From Paenibacillus sp. FJAT-26967 (GTDB lineage: Bacteria; Bacillota; Bacilli; Paenibacillales; NBRC-103111): DNA of 56,943 nucleotides. The DNA lies in the NCBI RefSeq assembly GCF_001541095.1, contig NZ_LMXH01000014.1:1-56943 (forward strand), in the 5' to 3' direction. This document shows positions 40,269 through 49,652 of the stretch, one piece after another; position 1 is the stretch's first letter; each line of letters opens with the position of its first letter. Made by a program: the position numbers and the translations under genes. The notes beneath the pieces are model-generated. The model searched no databases and was not told the DNA's origin. It was given only the letters and a program-made list of their open reading frames with translations.

Positions 40269-41968
40269 CACGTTTCCTCCTTCGGAAGCATAATCCCGAT
40301 GCATGTTCCTTTTCCCGGTTCCGATTCCACATCCAGCCCATATCTATCACCGAAATGAAGCTTGATCCGTTGATCGACGTTATAAATACCGATACTGCGC
40401 TTCTTACGGCCGTCCGTTTCTTCTCCCGGTTCCGCCAGAAGCTCCCCCGCCGCAGCCGGGTCCATACCCTTGCCGTCATCGCATACACTTAGCCGGATTC
40501 CCATTCCTTGCCGCCGCACTTTGATTTCGATCATACCGGCTCCATCCTCGAATGCATGGAAGAAAATATTCTCCACCAGAGGCTGCAGAGTCATCCGCGG
40601 TATGCGGACCTCCTCAAGGGAAATATCTCCCGTATCGATGTGGTAGGTGAACACATGGCCGAAACGGTATTCCTGGAGATTCATGTAATGATGGATCACA
40701 TCCAGCTCTTCCCTTAAGGTGACCAGCTCACGTGTATAATTCAAATTGCCGTCGAGTACCTTAGTCAAATGCAGAATCATCATCTGTACCTCGGAGTTGC
40801 CGGCTATGCGCGCTTTCCACTGGATAGAGGCGAGCGTATTAATCAGCAGATGGGGATTGATCTGATGATGAAGCGCTCTAAGCTCCGCTTCTTTTTTCTG
40901 CCGCTCCACACGTTTGACTTCTCCGAACAAATCCTGAAGCTGAACCACCATATGATTGAAGCTGCGGCCCAAGCGTCCGATCTCATCTTCGGAATCGACA
41001 ATAATACGGGTATTGAGGCGTCCGAGTGATACGTCTCTGATGGAATCCTTCATCTTTTTAATCCGGCTTAGGAACCTCACCGAACTGAAATACGATAGGA
41101 CAAAAGCCAACAGAATGGACAAGCTGACAGCTGTAAACGTAAATGTCCGGATCAGCAAAGACGACTGGTAAAACTGCCGGTGCGGCGTCCGCACTTCGAT
41201 CTTCCAATCTGTTTCCTCCGACTGTTTCGTCCAGACGACATCATCGTCACGCTTTGAATAGGGCTTCGCCGTCTGATACAGAACACGCCCCTGATCCGTT
41301 ATGTTCAGGAAAGCCCCAGTATCCCGTTCATACTCTTGGAACATATCCAGCAGCTTGTCGGCTTTTACTTCAATGAGCACTCTGGCATCCTCCAATGCCC
41401 CGACCTGATTGTGGATCCGGAAAAGCAGCCCGATCACTTTTTCTCCCGGAACATTAGATGTGCCGCTGTACTGTTTGGGCTCGTAAATGCTGAATAGATA
41501 CCCCGTACGTTCTTCTCCAAACCAGGGGCTTTCTTCTACAAGATTCGTATTGGCAATTCGCTCCCCGTAATAATAGCCGGACTTCGTTAGTATAAAAATA
41601 CCTTTCGTATCCAGCGTTTTATGAGCTTCTATATATTGTTCGAGCTGCTGCTCCTCTTTAAAGCCCAAATAAGTCGTCGGAATTTCTTCATGCAAAACTG
41701 TAAAGTTAGGATCAAGGAGGTAAGAGAGAATGTCCTCAACGGTATATTTCATCTGAGCCAGTGTCGAGTCGATCTGCACCTGGAGCTGGGATACCGTATT
41801 TTCCCCGTAACGGCCGAACTGCTCGTTTATCGTGTCGGAAGACTTGTTATACAGCACATATCCCAGCGATAACAGAGGAATAACAGCGACCAGCAAAATG
41901 AGCAGCACCAGCTTTCCCTGCAAGCTCCGGCGTAAACGAATCGGTAGTAGGCCCAGGTGTCTAAACAA
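40268..41968 (-). CDS. Sensor histidine kinase (YesM family)
   Basis: 566 residues from a TTG at 41968 with GGAGGAG six bases ahead; a longer reading from 42040 lacks a binding site. Two transmembrane helices (about 18-38 and 280-300) enclose an extracellular sensor domain, followed by HAMP (about 305-360), the His-kinase phosphoacceptor block (LRALHHQINPHLLINTLASIQWKA) and a GHKL ATPase domain (N-box VENIFFHAF, G-box CDDGKG). The usual phrase is INPHFLYNTL; here it is INPHLLINTL, with the His kept. It is paired with the regulator and probably senses an extracellular saccharide or its binding protein. Confidence 0.92.
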   Translation of the reverse strand: MFRHLGLLPIRLRRSLQGKLVLLILLVAVIPLLSLGYVLYNKSSDTINEQFGRYGENTVSQLQVQIDSTLAQMKYTVEDILSYLLDPNFTVLHEEIPTTYLGFKEEQQLEQYIEAHKTLDTKGIFILTKSGYYYGERIANTNLVEESPWFGEERTGYLFSIYEPKQYSGTSNVPGEKVIGLLFRIHNQVGALEDARVLIEVKADKLLDMFQEYERDTGAFLNITDQGRVLYQTAKPYSKRDDDVVWTKQSEETDWKIEVRTPHRQFYQSSLLIRTFTFTAVSLSILLAFVLSYFSSVRFLSRIKKMKDSIRDVSLGRLNTRIIVDSEDEIGRLGRSFNHMVVQLQDLFGEVKRVERQKKEAELRALHHQINPHLLINTLASIQWKARIAGNSEVQMMILHLTKVLDGNLNYTRELVTLREELDVIHHYMNLQEYRFGHVFTYHIDTGDISLEEVRIPRMTLQPLVENIFFHAFEDGAGMIEIKVRRQGMGIRLSVCDDGKGMDPAAAGELLAEPGEETDGRKKRSIGIYNVDQRIKLHFGDRYGLDVESEPGKGTCIGIMLPKEET

Positions 41969-41992
41969 CGTAATCTCCTCCGCATGCAGTAA

Positions 41993-42006
41993 AGTAAGCG
42001 CTTTCG
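41993..42006. promoter_or_regulatory. cre-like site upstream of the histidine kinase
   Basis: AGTAAGCGCTTTCG: the core AAGCGCTT is palindromic and matches the CcpA operator except at the outermost positions. Confidence 0.35.
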
Positions 42007-42138
42007 TAAAATGATTATAGCACGGGTAGGCTAAATACACATGCCTCCCCGTGCTCTGCTGATTTGAAATATAACCCAGTTAGACCCCGTGACTGATCAT
42101 TGTCAGAACGATACCCCCGGTTTCGTGCGCGGGACCCT

Positions 42139-43713
42139 CTATAAAGCTGCTCCGGACGGATGCGTTTTTTTGAGATAGACCCGCCACGTGATGCACCACT
42201 CTTTGGGATCGTCGAAGCTTGATTCGTCGATACGGTGGACGGTGCTGTTGTGCGGCGCGCTTTTTACGATATCCGGATTTTCATAAGCTTCCTGCGAAAT
42301 GTGTCTCAGCGCATCCAGATATTCGTCAAGATCTTCTCTGGAGTACGACTCCGTCGGCTCCAGTGTGAAAGGCTGCGGAACGATGTACGGATGATGGCTG
42401 GTCCAGTAATGCAGCCCGAAGTCGCACATTCTGCGCTGAATATCCTCGGTCGTCACTCCGGTGTCCTTGGTCAACTGCTCCCAGCTGTAACGCACCTGCT
42501 CCAGACGTCCGCCCTCCACGTATGGAGCGCTCGCACCTTTGATTTTCAAAATGTTTGCGTACAAATAATTGTTGTTGAGAACAGCTGTTTTAGCCACATC
42601 GAGCAGTCCCTCCGGACCCAGTGCGCGAATCCAGGCGTACGAGCGGAGCACCGTTTGAGCCACACCGTGGAACATCCTCACTTTGCCGATACTTTGCTGG
42701 GTTTCCTCACTCAGCCCGTAGCGGCTGCCATCATATTCCACAACAGGACCGGGCAGGAAAGGCGCCAGCTCAGCCGTCACTCCCAGAGCTCCGGTTGCGG
42801 GTCCTCCGCACATATGGGGCGCCGCGAACGTCTTGTGCAGGTTGAAGAAGCACATGTCAAAACCCGCTTCTTTGGCCCTCGCAATACCCAGAAGCCCGTT
42901 TGCGTTCGCCTGATCGTAGAAGCAGAGTCCGCCTGCTTCATGCACAATGTCCGTAAACTCGCGGATCCGGGGATTGAAGATACCGGTATCCTCCGGATTG
43001 GCTACGACAAAGCCTGCCGTCCGCTCGGATACCGCGTTCTTGAGCGCTTCCAGATCCGGGAACCCGTCCTTGTCCGGGTACAGCGTAATGATCTTGTATC
43101 CTTTCACAGCAGCGGTAGCGGCCTGGGACGGATGCGAGAAGATTGTCGTGATGATCTCATCGCGCTTCTCCCCTTCCCCGTTCGCCTCATGATAAGCCCG
43201 GACGATGGACGCCATAGCGAATAGCGCCTGCGTTCCGCTGCTCGGTTGGAACGAGAACCGGTCCAATCCCGATATCTCCCTCATCGCCAAGTCCAGGCCG
43301 TGATAGACTTCGAGCATACCCTGTACCGTATCGGGGTCCTGCAGCGGATGAAGATCCATCATTTTGGGACTCCGGATCAGCATTTCGTTAATCCGCGGAA
43401 TATATTTCATGGTACAAGTGCCTTGGCCGATTTCAACGTTAAAATCGGACCCGAGCGTTTCTTGAGACAGTCGCAGATAATGCCGCAGCACTTTGGCTTG
43501 ACCTATCTCCGGCAGAGCAGGGGCTGTCTCTCTGCGCATCGCTGCCGGCAGGGCGGATAGACCGTCGCCTACCTCGGATTCAACTTCCGGCTCTGCCGCC
43601 GGTACCAGAATCCCGCGTTCGCCCGGACGGTGCAGTTCAAATATAACCGGCTCATCCCATTTCGCCTGGTGGAACTTGCGGACCTTGCTGTTGCGTTCGA
43701 TTCGTTTGATCAT
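42139..43713 (-). CDS. Divergent glycine dehydrogenase subunit 2-like PLP enzyme
   Basis: About 524 residues, homologous in layout to GcvPB (P-protein C-terminal half). The PLP lysine lies in NLHKTFAAPH (K294), but the glycine-rich loop that follows reads MCGGPATGA instead of GGGGPGSGP. The segment that in GcvPB reads AHGTNPASA reads SHPSQAATA. These changes around the cofactor suggest a different substrate or a non-glycine reaction. The ATG at 43713 has GAGGGGA ahead; seven more residues are possible. It follows the gcvPA-like gene by about 150 bases. No gcvT, gcvH or lipoate gene is nearby. Confidence 0.8.
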   Translation of the reverse strand: MIKRIERNSKVRKFHQAKWDEPVIFELHRPGERGILVPAAEPEVESEVGDGLSALPAAMRRETAPALPEIGQAKVLRHYLRLSQETLGSDFNVEIGQGTCTMKYIPRINEMLIRSPKMMDLHPLQDPDTVQGMLEVYHGLDLAMREISGLDRFSFQPSSGTQALFAMASIVRAYHEANGEGEKRDEIITTIFSHPSQAATAAVKGYKIITLYPDKDGFPDLEALKNAVSERTAGFVVANPEDTGIFNPRIREFTDIVHEAGGLCFYDQANANGLLGIARAKEAGFDMCFFNLHKTFAAPHMCGGPATGALGVTAELAPFLPGPVVEYDGSRYGLSEETQQSIGKVRMFHGVAQTVLRSYAWIRALGPEGLLDVAKTAVLNNNYLYANILKIKGASAPYVEGGRLEQVRYSWEQLTKDTGVTTEDIQRRMCDFGLHYWTSHHPYIVPQPFTLEPTESYSREDLDEYLDALRHISQEAYENPDIVKSAPHNSTVHRIDESSFDDPKEWCITWRVYLKKTHPSGAAL

Positions 43714-43861
43714 GGTGCCGATATCCCCTCTCATCGGTAGCTGGTTCTATTGGTTAGTTCTAGTTCTATACGTTCATGCTTTTCCGGATTCGTTTGTCGT
43801 CTCTGCTCCTTATCTTTGCGGTATTCCCCCCGTCTTTTCATTCAAGAGGGAACGCGGAACG

Positions 43862-45253
43862 TCAACCCAGCACTTTCTTCAGTGCAGCAGCAAGAGTATC
43901 GATATCCTGCTTCGTGTGGATTTCCGTTACACAATAGAGGGCACACTGTCCCCACTCTGCAAATTCGCCAGACAAGTCCTTGCCTCCAAAAATATTTTGA
44001 TCAAGCAGAAGCTTGTTGATCTCCTTCACACTTTTGCCTGAAGAATTAAAATCAACGACAAATTCTTTGAACGTGGATGCCGTGAATTTTATGCTGACTC
44101 CACCGATTTCGGACAGCCGCTTTTTGGCATATTCCGCCTGCTGCACGATGGTTTGGCCTACCTCAAGCATGCCCTGTGGGCCCATCAGAGCCAGATAGAC
44201 GCCTGCTGTGATGCCCCACAACGCGGTCTGTGTGCCGACGGACTCCTTCCCTTTTTCCCGCTTCGCAAAAGAAGTCCGCTCATACGCCACATCGCCGAAG
44301 CCGTATTCGCCTTCCACTGAAGTCGGCGCGATGCCGAACAGACGTGACGGGTATTCCATCACGTAAGCTTCTTCGTCGCGCGAAGCGATAAACCCGGCAT
44401 GTCCGCCTCCGTAATTCATACGGATTCCGAGAGGCTGCAAATCGCCGCAGACAAGGTCCGCGCCATAGTGGGACGGCGGCTTCAATACACCTAGAGAGAT
44501 GGGGTCCACGCCGACTACAAACACGGCACCCGCTTCCTTCGCGAGCTTCCCGATCTCTTCCCCTTGAACCTCAATGTGACCGAGGTAAGATGGATTCTCA
44601 ATGTAGACGGCGGCAGTATCCGGGCTCAGCTTGTTCTTCAAATCGTCCAGATCCAGCAATCCTGTCGCAGGATCGCAGCCGACGAGAGTGCAGCGGATTT
44701 GCGGCGACAAGTAGTTGCGGATAATGAGCAGGCGGTCCGGATGGGTCGTCGCCGGCAGCAGCACCTCGCTGCGTCCGTTCATTCGTGCGGCCATCCGGAG
44801 CGCGGTAGAAGCCGCCTGGGCCCAATCGAACGTCGGCACGTTAACGACGTCCATGTCGATCAACTCGGCCAGAAGGCTCTGGTATTCGAACAGCGCCTGG
44901 AAACGGCCATGATCCTCGTACGGCTCTCCAGCATACGCGGTCACGAACTCCGAACGCTGGCTGATTTCGTCGCATACAGCGGGCACATAATGCTGCCAGC
45001 AGCCCGCTCCGAGAAAATTAAGCCGTTCCCGTCCGTGAAGATTGCGGTTCAGCAGCGTTTCTATGTGACGCTGAAGCTCGTATTCGTTCAAGGCCGGACC
45101 AATCTGAAGCTTATCGCGGTAGCGCAAAGATTCCGGTACCATACGGTACAGCTCTTCTATGTTCGTGACTCCGATCACTTCGAGCATGTCCTTTTGTACG
45201 CCCGGTACCGTGTTTGGTATATATGGATGGGATGAAGACTTCCTGGTTGCCAT
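43862..45253 (-). CDS. Divergent glycine dehydrogenase subunit 1-like protein
   Basis: 463 residues from the ATG at 45253, which follows GGGAGGTAATCC. Homologous to GcvPA (P-protein N-terminal half): FLGAGCWQHYVPAV aligns with the family's FLGGGAYDHYIPAV, and later blocks (GDLQPLGIRMNYGGGHAGF, TQTALWGITAGVYLALMG) are retained. The family's YQPEISQG and MYDGGTA segments are replaced (GEPYEDHGR and TFDWAQAAS). An open frame of 71 codons extends upstream in frame from a TTG with its own GGAGGG, so a longer form could exist. It forms a heterodimer with the downstream subunit by family precedent. Upstream is the SDR gene. Confidence 0.8.
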   Translation of the reverse strand: MATRKSSSHPYIPNTVPGVQKDMLEVIGVTNIEELYRMVPESLRYRDKLQIGPALNEYELQRHIETLLNRNLHGRERLNFLGAGCWQHYVPAVCDEISQRSEFVTAYAGEPYEDHGRFQALFEYQSLLAELIDMDVVNVPTFDWAQAASTALRMAARMNGRSEVLLPATTHPDRLLIIRNYLSPQIRCTLVGCDPATGLLDLDDLKNKLSPDTAAVYIENPSYLGHIEVQGEEIGKLAKEAGAVFVVGVDPISLGVLKPPSHYGADLVCGDLQPLGIRMNYGGGHAGFIASRDEEAYVMEYPSRLFGIAPTSVEGEYGFGDVAYERTSFAKREKGKESVGTQTALWGITAGVYLALMGPQGMLEVGQTIVQQAEYAKKRLSEIGGVSIKFTASTFKEFVVDFNSSGKSVKEINKLLLDQNIFGGKDLSGEFAEWGQCALYCVTEIHTKQDIDTLAAALKKVLG

Positions 45254-45333
45254 TGGATTACCTCCCTGTGTCTGCTGAAATATTGAAATGTTGTGATCTT
45301 GATGAAAAGAAAAGCAAAACGGCAGTTCCTTTC

Positions 45334-45360
45334 CCGATTTGCGTAATCCGATTTGCGTAA
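45334..45360 (-). repeat. Tandem 13-base repeat upstream of the gcvPA-like gene
   Basis: TTACGCAAATCGG on the minus strand occurs twice with a 14-base period, in the gap between the SDR gene and the gcvPA-like gene. Possibly a regulator half-site pair. A glycine riboswitch, common upstream of gcv genes, was looked for and not found. Confidence 0.5.
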
Positions 45361-45490
45361 GAGAATCAACAAAATCGTAGCTTGCGGCTTCTTCGCTGCC
45401 GGTCATCCGGCGTTCAACAACCCCATCGTCCTTACTGCTCCCGCCTCTGACTTTACGCAGGATCAAGTTCCCTCCGTGAAGAGCACCAGC

Positions 45491-46270
45491 TTACGCCAAG
45501 CCTCCGCCGTCCACGACGAGAACCGAGCCTGTGATCCATGCAGACATCCCGCTTGCCAGGAACAGCACCGCATTGGCTATATCCTGAGGCGTACCCAGCC
45601 TGTTCAGCGGGCGTTCCGCTGAGGCTATGAGGAAGCTGGCCTCCTCCCGGCGCAGCTGCTTGGCTTCGTCGCGCAGAAGCGGCGTGTCCGTATCACCCGG
45701 ACAGACACAGTTGACGCGAATGCCGGCAGGGCCATGGTCAATGGCCATCCCGCGGGTCAGATTGACCACGCCGGCCTTGGCCGCGCAGTAAGCGGCTGCC
45801 TGATCGCCGCCCTTGAGTCCCCAGCCTGAGCCGGTGTTGATGATGCTTCCACCGCCATTCTTCTCCATGACCGGGATTGCATACTTGGACAGAAGGAAAG
45901 TACCTTTCAAGGAAACGTCGATTACGAGATCCCACTGTTCTTCCGTCAGTTCCACCACGGTTTTCCGCCGGATTATGCCTGCGTTGTTGAAAACAATATC
46001 GATCCGTCCTGTCTCCCGGACTGCCGTTTCGACTGCCGCTTGGCAATCTTCCGCCCGAGTAACGTCGCAAGGAATATAGCGGACCAAATGCCCTTGTAAT
46101 GTGAGGAGACGCTCGCTTTCGCGTCCTCCGGCTTCGTTCATGTCGAGCAGCATCACCTTTGCTCCGTGGGCCGCCAAGGTTTGAGCCGCCGCGAGACCGA
46201 TTCCCGAAGCGGCTCCTGTGACGAGTGCCGTTTGTCCGGTTAAATCGAGCGGAGAATTGTTCGTAGTCAT
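45491..46270 (-). CDS. Short-chain dehydrogenase/reductase (SDR)
   Basis: 259 residues. Classical SDR: cofactor motif TGAASGIG near residue 18, NNAG, catalytic Ser (TGSGWG), Tyr-x3-Lys (YCAAK) and a C-terminal VVDGG. NAD(H) is likely, since an acidic residue follows the second strand (LLDMNE). The ATG at 46270 has AAGGGGG ahead. Its place between a glycosidase and the gcvP-like pair suggests oxidation of a sugar or amino alcohol, but the substrate cannot be read. Confidence 0.9.
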   Translation of the reverse strand: MTTNNSPLDLTGQTALVTGAASGIGLAAAQTLAAHGAKVMLLDMNEAGGRESERLLTLQGHLVRYIPCDVTRAEDCQAAVETAVRETGRIDIVFNNAGIIRRKTVVELTEEQWDLVIDVSLKGTFLLSKYAIPVMEKNGGGSIINTGSGWGLKGGDQAAAYCAAKAGVVNLTRGMAIDHGPAGIRVNCVCPGDTDTPLLRDEAKQLRREEASFLIASAERPLNRLGTPQDIANAVLFLASGMSAWITGSVLVVDGGGLA

Positions 46271-46413
46271 TTGATATACCCCCTTGGTATGCTTCTCGCC
46301 TCTATCGCTTGCTGCCATCTGCTGCAAGTTGAAGGGCCTCTTCCACTTCTATAACGATGATCCGATCAAATCTTATGAATCGGATCTAACTCAGCGAATA
46401 CAGGCGAAATACT

Positions 46414-48162
46414 TTACTTCTCCATTTTCTCTGCCGAGATCTTAAAATTCGCTTCTTCCCTGCATTTGCCGGCCAGCAGAAGAAATACGCTCGAGGTCCA
46501 GGTGAATGCACGGTCACGCAGCCCTTCACCCGTCAGGGCGTCGAAATTCTCCGCCATACCGGACTTTGCCGCCATGCGGCAGAACCTGCGGGCCAGCTCC
46601 GAGGCAAACTCCTCGTCACCCGCTCCGCGGATCCCTTCCACGATCAGCATTGTGGAAGGAGCCCAAATGGGTCCGCGCCAGTAACCGTCGGCCGCGTAGT
46701 ACGGGCTGGACGTACTCTCCGTCGCCAGCCCGTTGCCGGTCAGGAACCGGCCCGGCTGTTTCAAGTCCGCGATCAACTTCTCGCGGATAGAACCGGGAAG
46801 CCGGCTTCCCAGCACGATTGGAACGAACGTCAGCAAGCTGTCACCGGCCGAACGCTCGTGGGAGCCGGAACGCATGGCCGTGAAACGTCCCTCCCTCTCG
46901 TCCCAGAAGTGCCCGATCAGCTTCTGGAGCAGCTCTTGGCCACGGACCGCCCAGCGCTCGGACTCTTCGCTTAGTCCGAGTCTCAGCGCCGCGGTCGCCA
47001 GCACCTCCATCTGAATGACTAGAAATGCCGAGAGATCCGGACTCTCTACCGGAATATCCGTCAGGAACGCCGTGCTGTTATCCCAGCCGCTGTCATTTCC
47101 GTGATTGTACTGCGGGATTCCGTCCCCATCGTCATCGCGGTACCGGAACCACCACGTCGTCCATTTGCTGAGCGGTTCATAAATTTCCTGAAGCCGCGTA
47201 TCCGTTACCGCCGATGAATTTTCCATCATCCATTTCAATGTCCAGCCGTGAATAGGGGGTTTGCAGCAGTTCCAGAGTGCATATTTATCGTTTAAAAAGT
47301 CCGGCAGCATACCGCTTTCGTCCTGCCGGTCAAAAAATATCGCAAATTGATCCCAAGCCAAGTCCGGGTTCGTCCCGGCCAGTGCCATCGCATTGAAACA
47401 ATGATCCCAGCTCCATATGTTCGTCATCCAATTCTTGGACATGTACATGGCGGCCCGTGATAAATACCCGTCCGCCCGCACGACACAGGACCACGTAATA
47501 TAAGCGGCTAAAGTCCGCGCTTCCTCCCAGTCTTCCTCAGTCCGGATTGTGCGGGCAAGCCACTGTTCCCAGTCCTGGCTTACCATAGCTTCGGCTTCCT
47601 CATACGAATATCGATCCCGCTGCCCAAGAACCGTCCGGTATTCCTCGAGAGACAGATCGAACGAACCGGTTTCTCCGTCCGGTATCATCTCAAAGGAAAT
47701 ATGCTTGGCGCGGAGTCCACCCCATACTACATCGGGTTCGAAATGCCCCGCCAGCGGGGACAGCAGAATCCGGACTTCCCGAGAAAAACTGTTGAGTTCC
47801 CAGCCTCTTTCTTGGTAAGGCATGGCATAATCGTAAGCGCTTAGCTCCGCCGTCAGCTTCATTCCGATTCCTGCGCCTCTGACACGGATGCAGTCCGGCT
47901 CCGGTATGCACCATTCAATCCAGCTGTTTCGCGTTTCCAGCCGTATCTTGACAGGAGTTGCCTCTACCCGATAATCCGGCAGCGCTTCTCTGCTTTCCGG
48001 GTCAATGAGGGTGATACCGAACAGCACACCGGCCTGCTCATCACCTCCGCGAATCATACGTAAGTAGAGCCCTTCGCTGCGCTTTTCGCTTTGCGGCAGT
48101 CTTGATAGGGCAAAATAGGAACCATAGCGGCTGAATGGCACCACCGACAGATCCAACTTCAT
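46414..48162 (-). CDS. GH63/GH37-like glycoside hydrolase
   Basis: 582 residues, (alpha/alpha)6-barrel type. NIWSWDHCFNAMAL, GNDSGWDNS and GYWRGPIWAPSTMLI are the blocks seen in GH63-type and mannosylglycerate-hydrolase-like enzymes, with Asp and Glu as candidate catalytic residues. An N-terminal beta domain covers roughly the first 190 residues. No signal peptide, so it acts inside the cell. It leads a probable operon with the SDR and gcvP-like genes. A cre-like site lies about 45 bases upstream of the ATG. Confidence 0.85.
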   Translation of the reverse strand: MKLDLSVVPFSRYGSYFALSRLPQSEKRSEGLYLRMIRGGDEQAGVLFGITLIDPESREALPDYRVEATPVKIRLETRNSWIEWCIPEPDCIRVRGAGIGMKLTAELSAYDYAMPYQERGWELNSFSREVRILLSPLAGHFEPDVVWGGLRAKHISFEMIPDGETGSFDLSLEEYRTVLGQRDRYSYEEAEAMVSQDWEQWLARTIRTEEDWEEARTLAAYITWSCVVRADGYLSRAAMYMSKNWMTNIWSWDHCFNAMALAGTNPDLAWDQFAIFFDRQDESGMLPDFLNDKYALWNCCKPPIHGWTLKWMMENSSAVTDTRLQEIYEPLSKWTTWWFRYRDDDGDGIPQYNHGNDSGWDNSTAFLTDIPVESPDLSAFLVIQMEVLATAALRLGLSEESERWAVRGQELLQKLIGHFWDEREGRFTAMRSGSHERSAGDSLLTFVPIVLGSRLPGSIREKLIADLKQPGRFLTGNGLATESTSSPYYAADGYWRGPIWAPSTMLIVEGIRGAGDEEFASELARRFCRMAAKSGMAENFDALTGEGLRDRAFTWTSSVFLLLAGKCREEANFKISAEKMEK

Positions 48163-48208
48163 AATTGCTGCCCCCTTTGCACCTTGAATTCATTGTTCCT
48201 GCTCATAA

Positions 48209-48222
48209 AGAGAGCGTTTACA
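48209..48222. promoter_or_regulatory. cre-like site upstream of the glycoside hydrolase
   Basis: AGAGAGCGTTTACA matches the CcpA operator TGNNANCGNTNNCA at every fixed position but the first. Confidence 0.45.
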
Positions 48223-48391
48223 TGAAATTGTACAGGAAAGAATAGAAACCCCAAACCGACGCTTGTTGGTATCTTCGTGTCATTTTGCATCTGAAGTGCC
48301 CCCGCTTTTTGCCAAGAGTATCAAAAGTTCCATTTTGTACGGATAGATTCGTATTATTGTTTTCTGCATAAAAAAAGCTAACAAAGCAAAA

Positions 48392-48427
48392 CAAGCTGAC
48401 GCCGGTATAATAACCGTAGACAGCTTG
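48392..48427 (-). terminator. Terminator of the peroxiredoxin-like gene
   Basis: CAAGCTG/CAGCTTG stem with an inner CGGT/ACCG pair, T-rich on the minus side (TTTTGCTTTGTTAGC, then seven T). Confidence 0.7.
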
Positions 48428-48495
48428 CAGCGTAGGTCTTTCAATGTTGGCCAAGTCTTATCTGGAAGCTCTGACAGCAGAACCTGATCCGTAAC

Positions 48496-49077
48496 CTATA
48501 CCAGGTCACAAGCTTCTGCCGGCATCCAATCCTTATCCTTGCCTTCCCACTTCACATTGCATCCCACAGGATTAGTAAGCGGTGTAGACACTGGTTTGCC
48601 GTTTATAACGGCCTCCAAAGCCTCCTGGAGGTTGTTTTCCTTTATTTCCGATATATCCTTAGGATTATCTACTCCCCGGCCCGTATAGACGAGTCTGCGC
48701 TGTTCATCGAACACGAAGAAATGGGGAGTCCGTAGTGCTCCATAGGAAAGGGCGGTTTGCTGATCCGCATCGTGAAGGTAGGCCCATGGGAACTTCTTCT
48801 CCTCCATACGCTCCACCATCTTATCAAACGAATCATCCGGATTCGTAGAAGCGCTGTTGCTATTAATCGCGACGAATGCCGCGCCCTGCTCTGTAAATTG
48901 TTCGGCGGTTCTGCGAGTAATATCTTCCGAGCCCCGAACATACGGGCATACATTGCTTGCAAAAAAAATCACCAGCACTTTGGCATGACGGAAACTATCC
49001 AGGCTGTAAGTATCTCCATCCGTTCCAGGCAGGCTAAAATCCGGTGCGGTATCTCCAATCGATAAAGTAAAACCCAT
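48496..49077 (-). CDS. Thioredoxin-fold AhpC/TSA family protein
   Basis: 193 residues. [15 protein letters not shown] at the N-terminus and a single Cys in the SNVCPYV block, in place of the CxxC of thioredoxins or the TxxC of typical peroxiredoxins. Such proteins are annotated as thioredoxin-family or redoxin-domain; a one-Cys peroxidase role is possible but not certain. Two further Cys lie near the C-terminus. CAGGAGGG precedes the ATG. Monocistronic. Confidence 0.85.
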   Translation of the reverse strand: MGFTLSIGDTAPDFSLPGTDGDTYSLDSFRHAKVLVIFFASNVCPYVRGSEDITRRTAEQFTEQGAAFVAINSNSASTNPDDSFDKMVERMEEKKFPWAYLHDADQQTALSYGALRTPHFFVFDEQRRLVYTGRGVDNPKDISEIKENNLQEALEAVINGKPVSTPLTNPVGCNVKWEGKDKDWMPAEACDLV

Positions 49078-49173
49078 TGTGAATCCCTCCTGTCTATACG
49101 TTAAAGTACCTCAAATGAACCCCTTTCGAATCTTCGGTCTCATATTTAGAATTGGCCTGTCGCGGATAAAGGC

Positions 49174-49203
49174 ATAAAAAAAGAACCCCGAAGGGTTCTT
49201 TTT
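49174..49203. terminator. Terminator, bidirectional
   Basis: AAAAAGAACCC/GGGTTCTTTTT with loop CGAA. On the minus strand it ends the sspP-side transcripts. Confidence 0.85.
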
Positions 49204-49467
49204 GCCGGTGATTACGTGGATGATCTTCAATTTCTTGTTGTTTCGCAAACCTTCACAGTGAAACGGCTTCTGGAACACATAAGTGTCTTTGGCACATCTC
49301 CTCCAGTTTGGATTTTCACAAGCTCGAATGACCTTCTAAAAGCTGTTCAGCGGAATTTTCCAACGGAACCACACCTCTCTGTGCTCACCGACAATACTAG
49401 TATGACCATTTCATAACGAAGTATTCATGATTCACAGAATTTTATTAATTTATATAAAATTGTACGC

Positions 49468-49617
49468 TTAGCTGCCTTCACCATGATTTTGACGACTGTG
49501 GTTTCTTTTCTTCACCTTTTTGGAACCCGACAAAGGTGCGTTAACAGGACCTTCATATTCTTCGCGCTGTTCTTGCACCATACTCGCACCTACAGGCTGC
49601 GTTTTGGGCTTGGACAT
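49468..49617 (-). CDS. sspP: Small acid-soluble spore protein P-like (SspP)
   Basis: 49 residues. The C-terminal half, PLSGSKKVKKRNHSRQNH, closely resembles B. subtilis SspP (CotL). The ATG has GAGGTGATT ahead. SspP is a minor forespore protein made under sigma-G. It lies in a row of three short minus-strand genes that are probably expressed together. Confidence 0.85.
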   Translation of the reverse strand: MSKPKTQPVGASMVQEQREEYEGPVNAPLSGSKKVKKRNHSRQNHGEGS

Positions 49618-49652
49618 GATGAATCACCTCAATCTATCTGGATTTATCTGAC

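Larger units (their letters stand above)
48163..48495. other. Non-coding gap between GH63-like and peroxiredoxin-like genes
   Basis: About 330 bases holding a cre-like site (48209-48222) and a terminator (48392-48427). No gene supported. Confidence 0.6.

Noticed and set aside
45254-45490. Glycine riboswitch before the gcvPA-like gene
   Set aside because: Conserved GGCGCCGAAGG-type core is not present.
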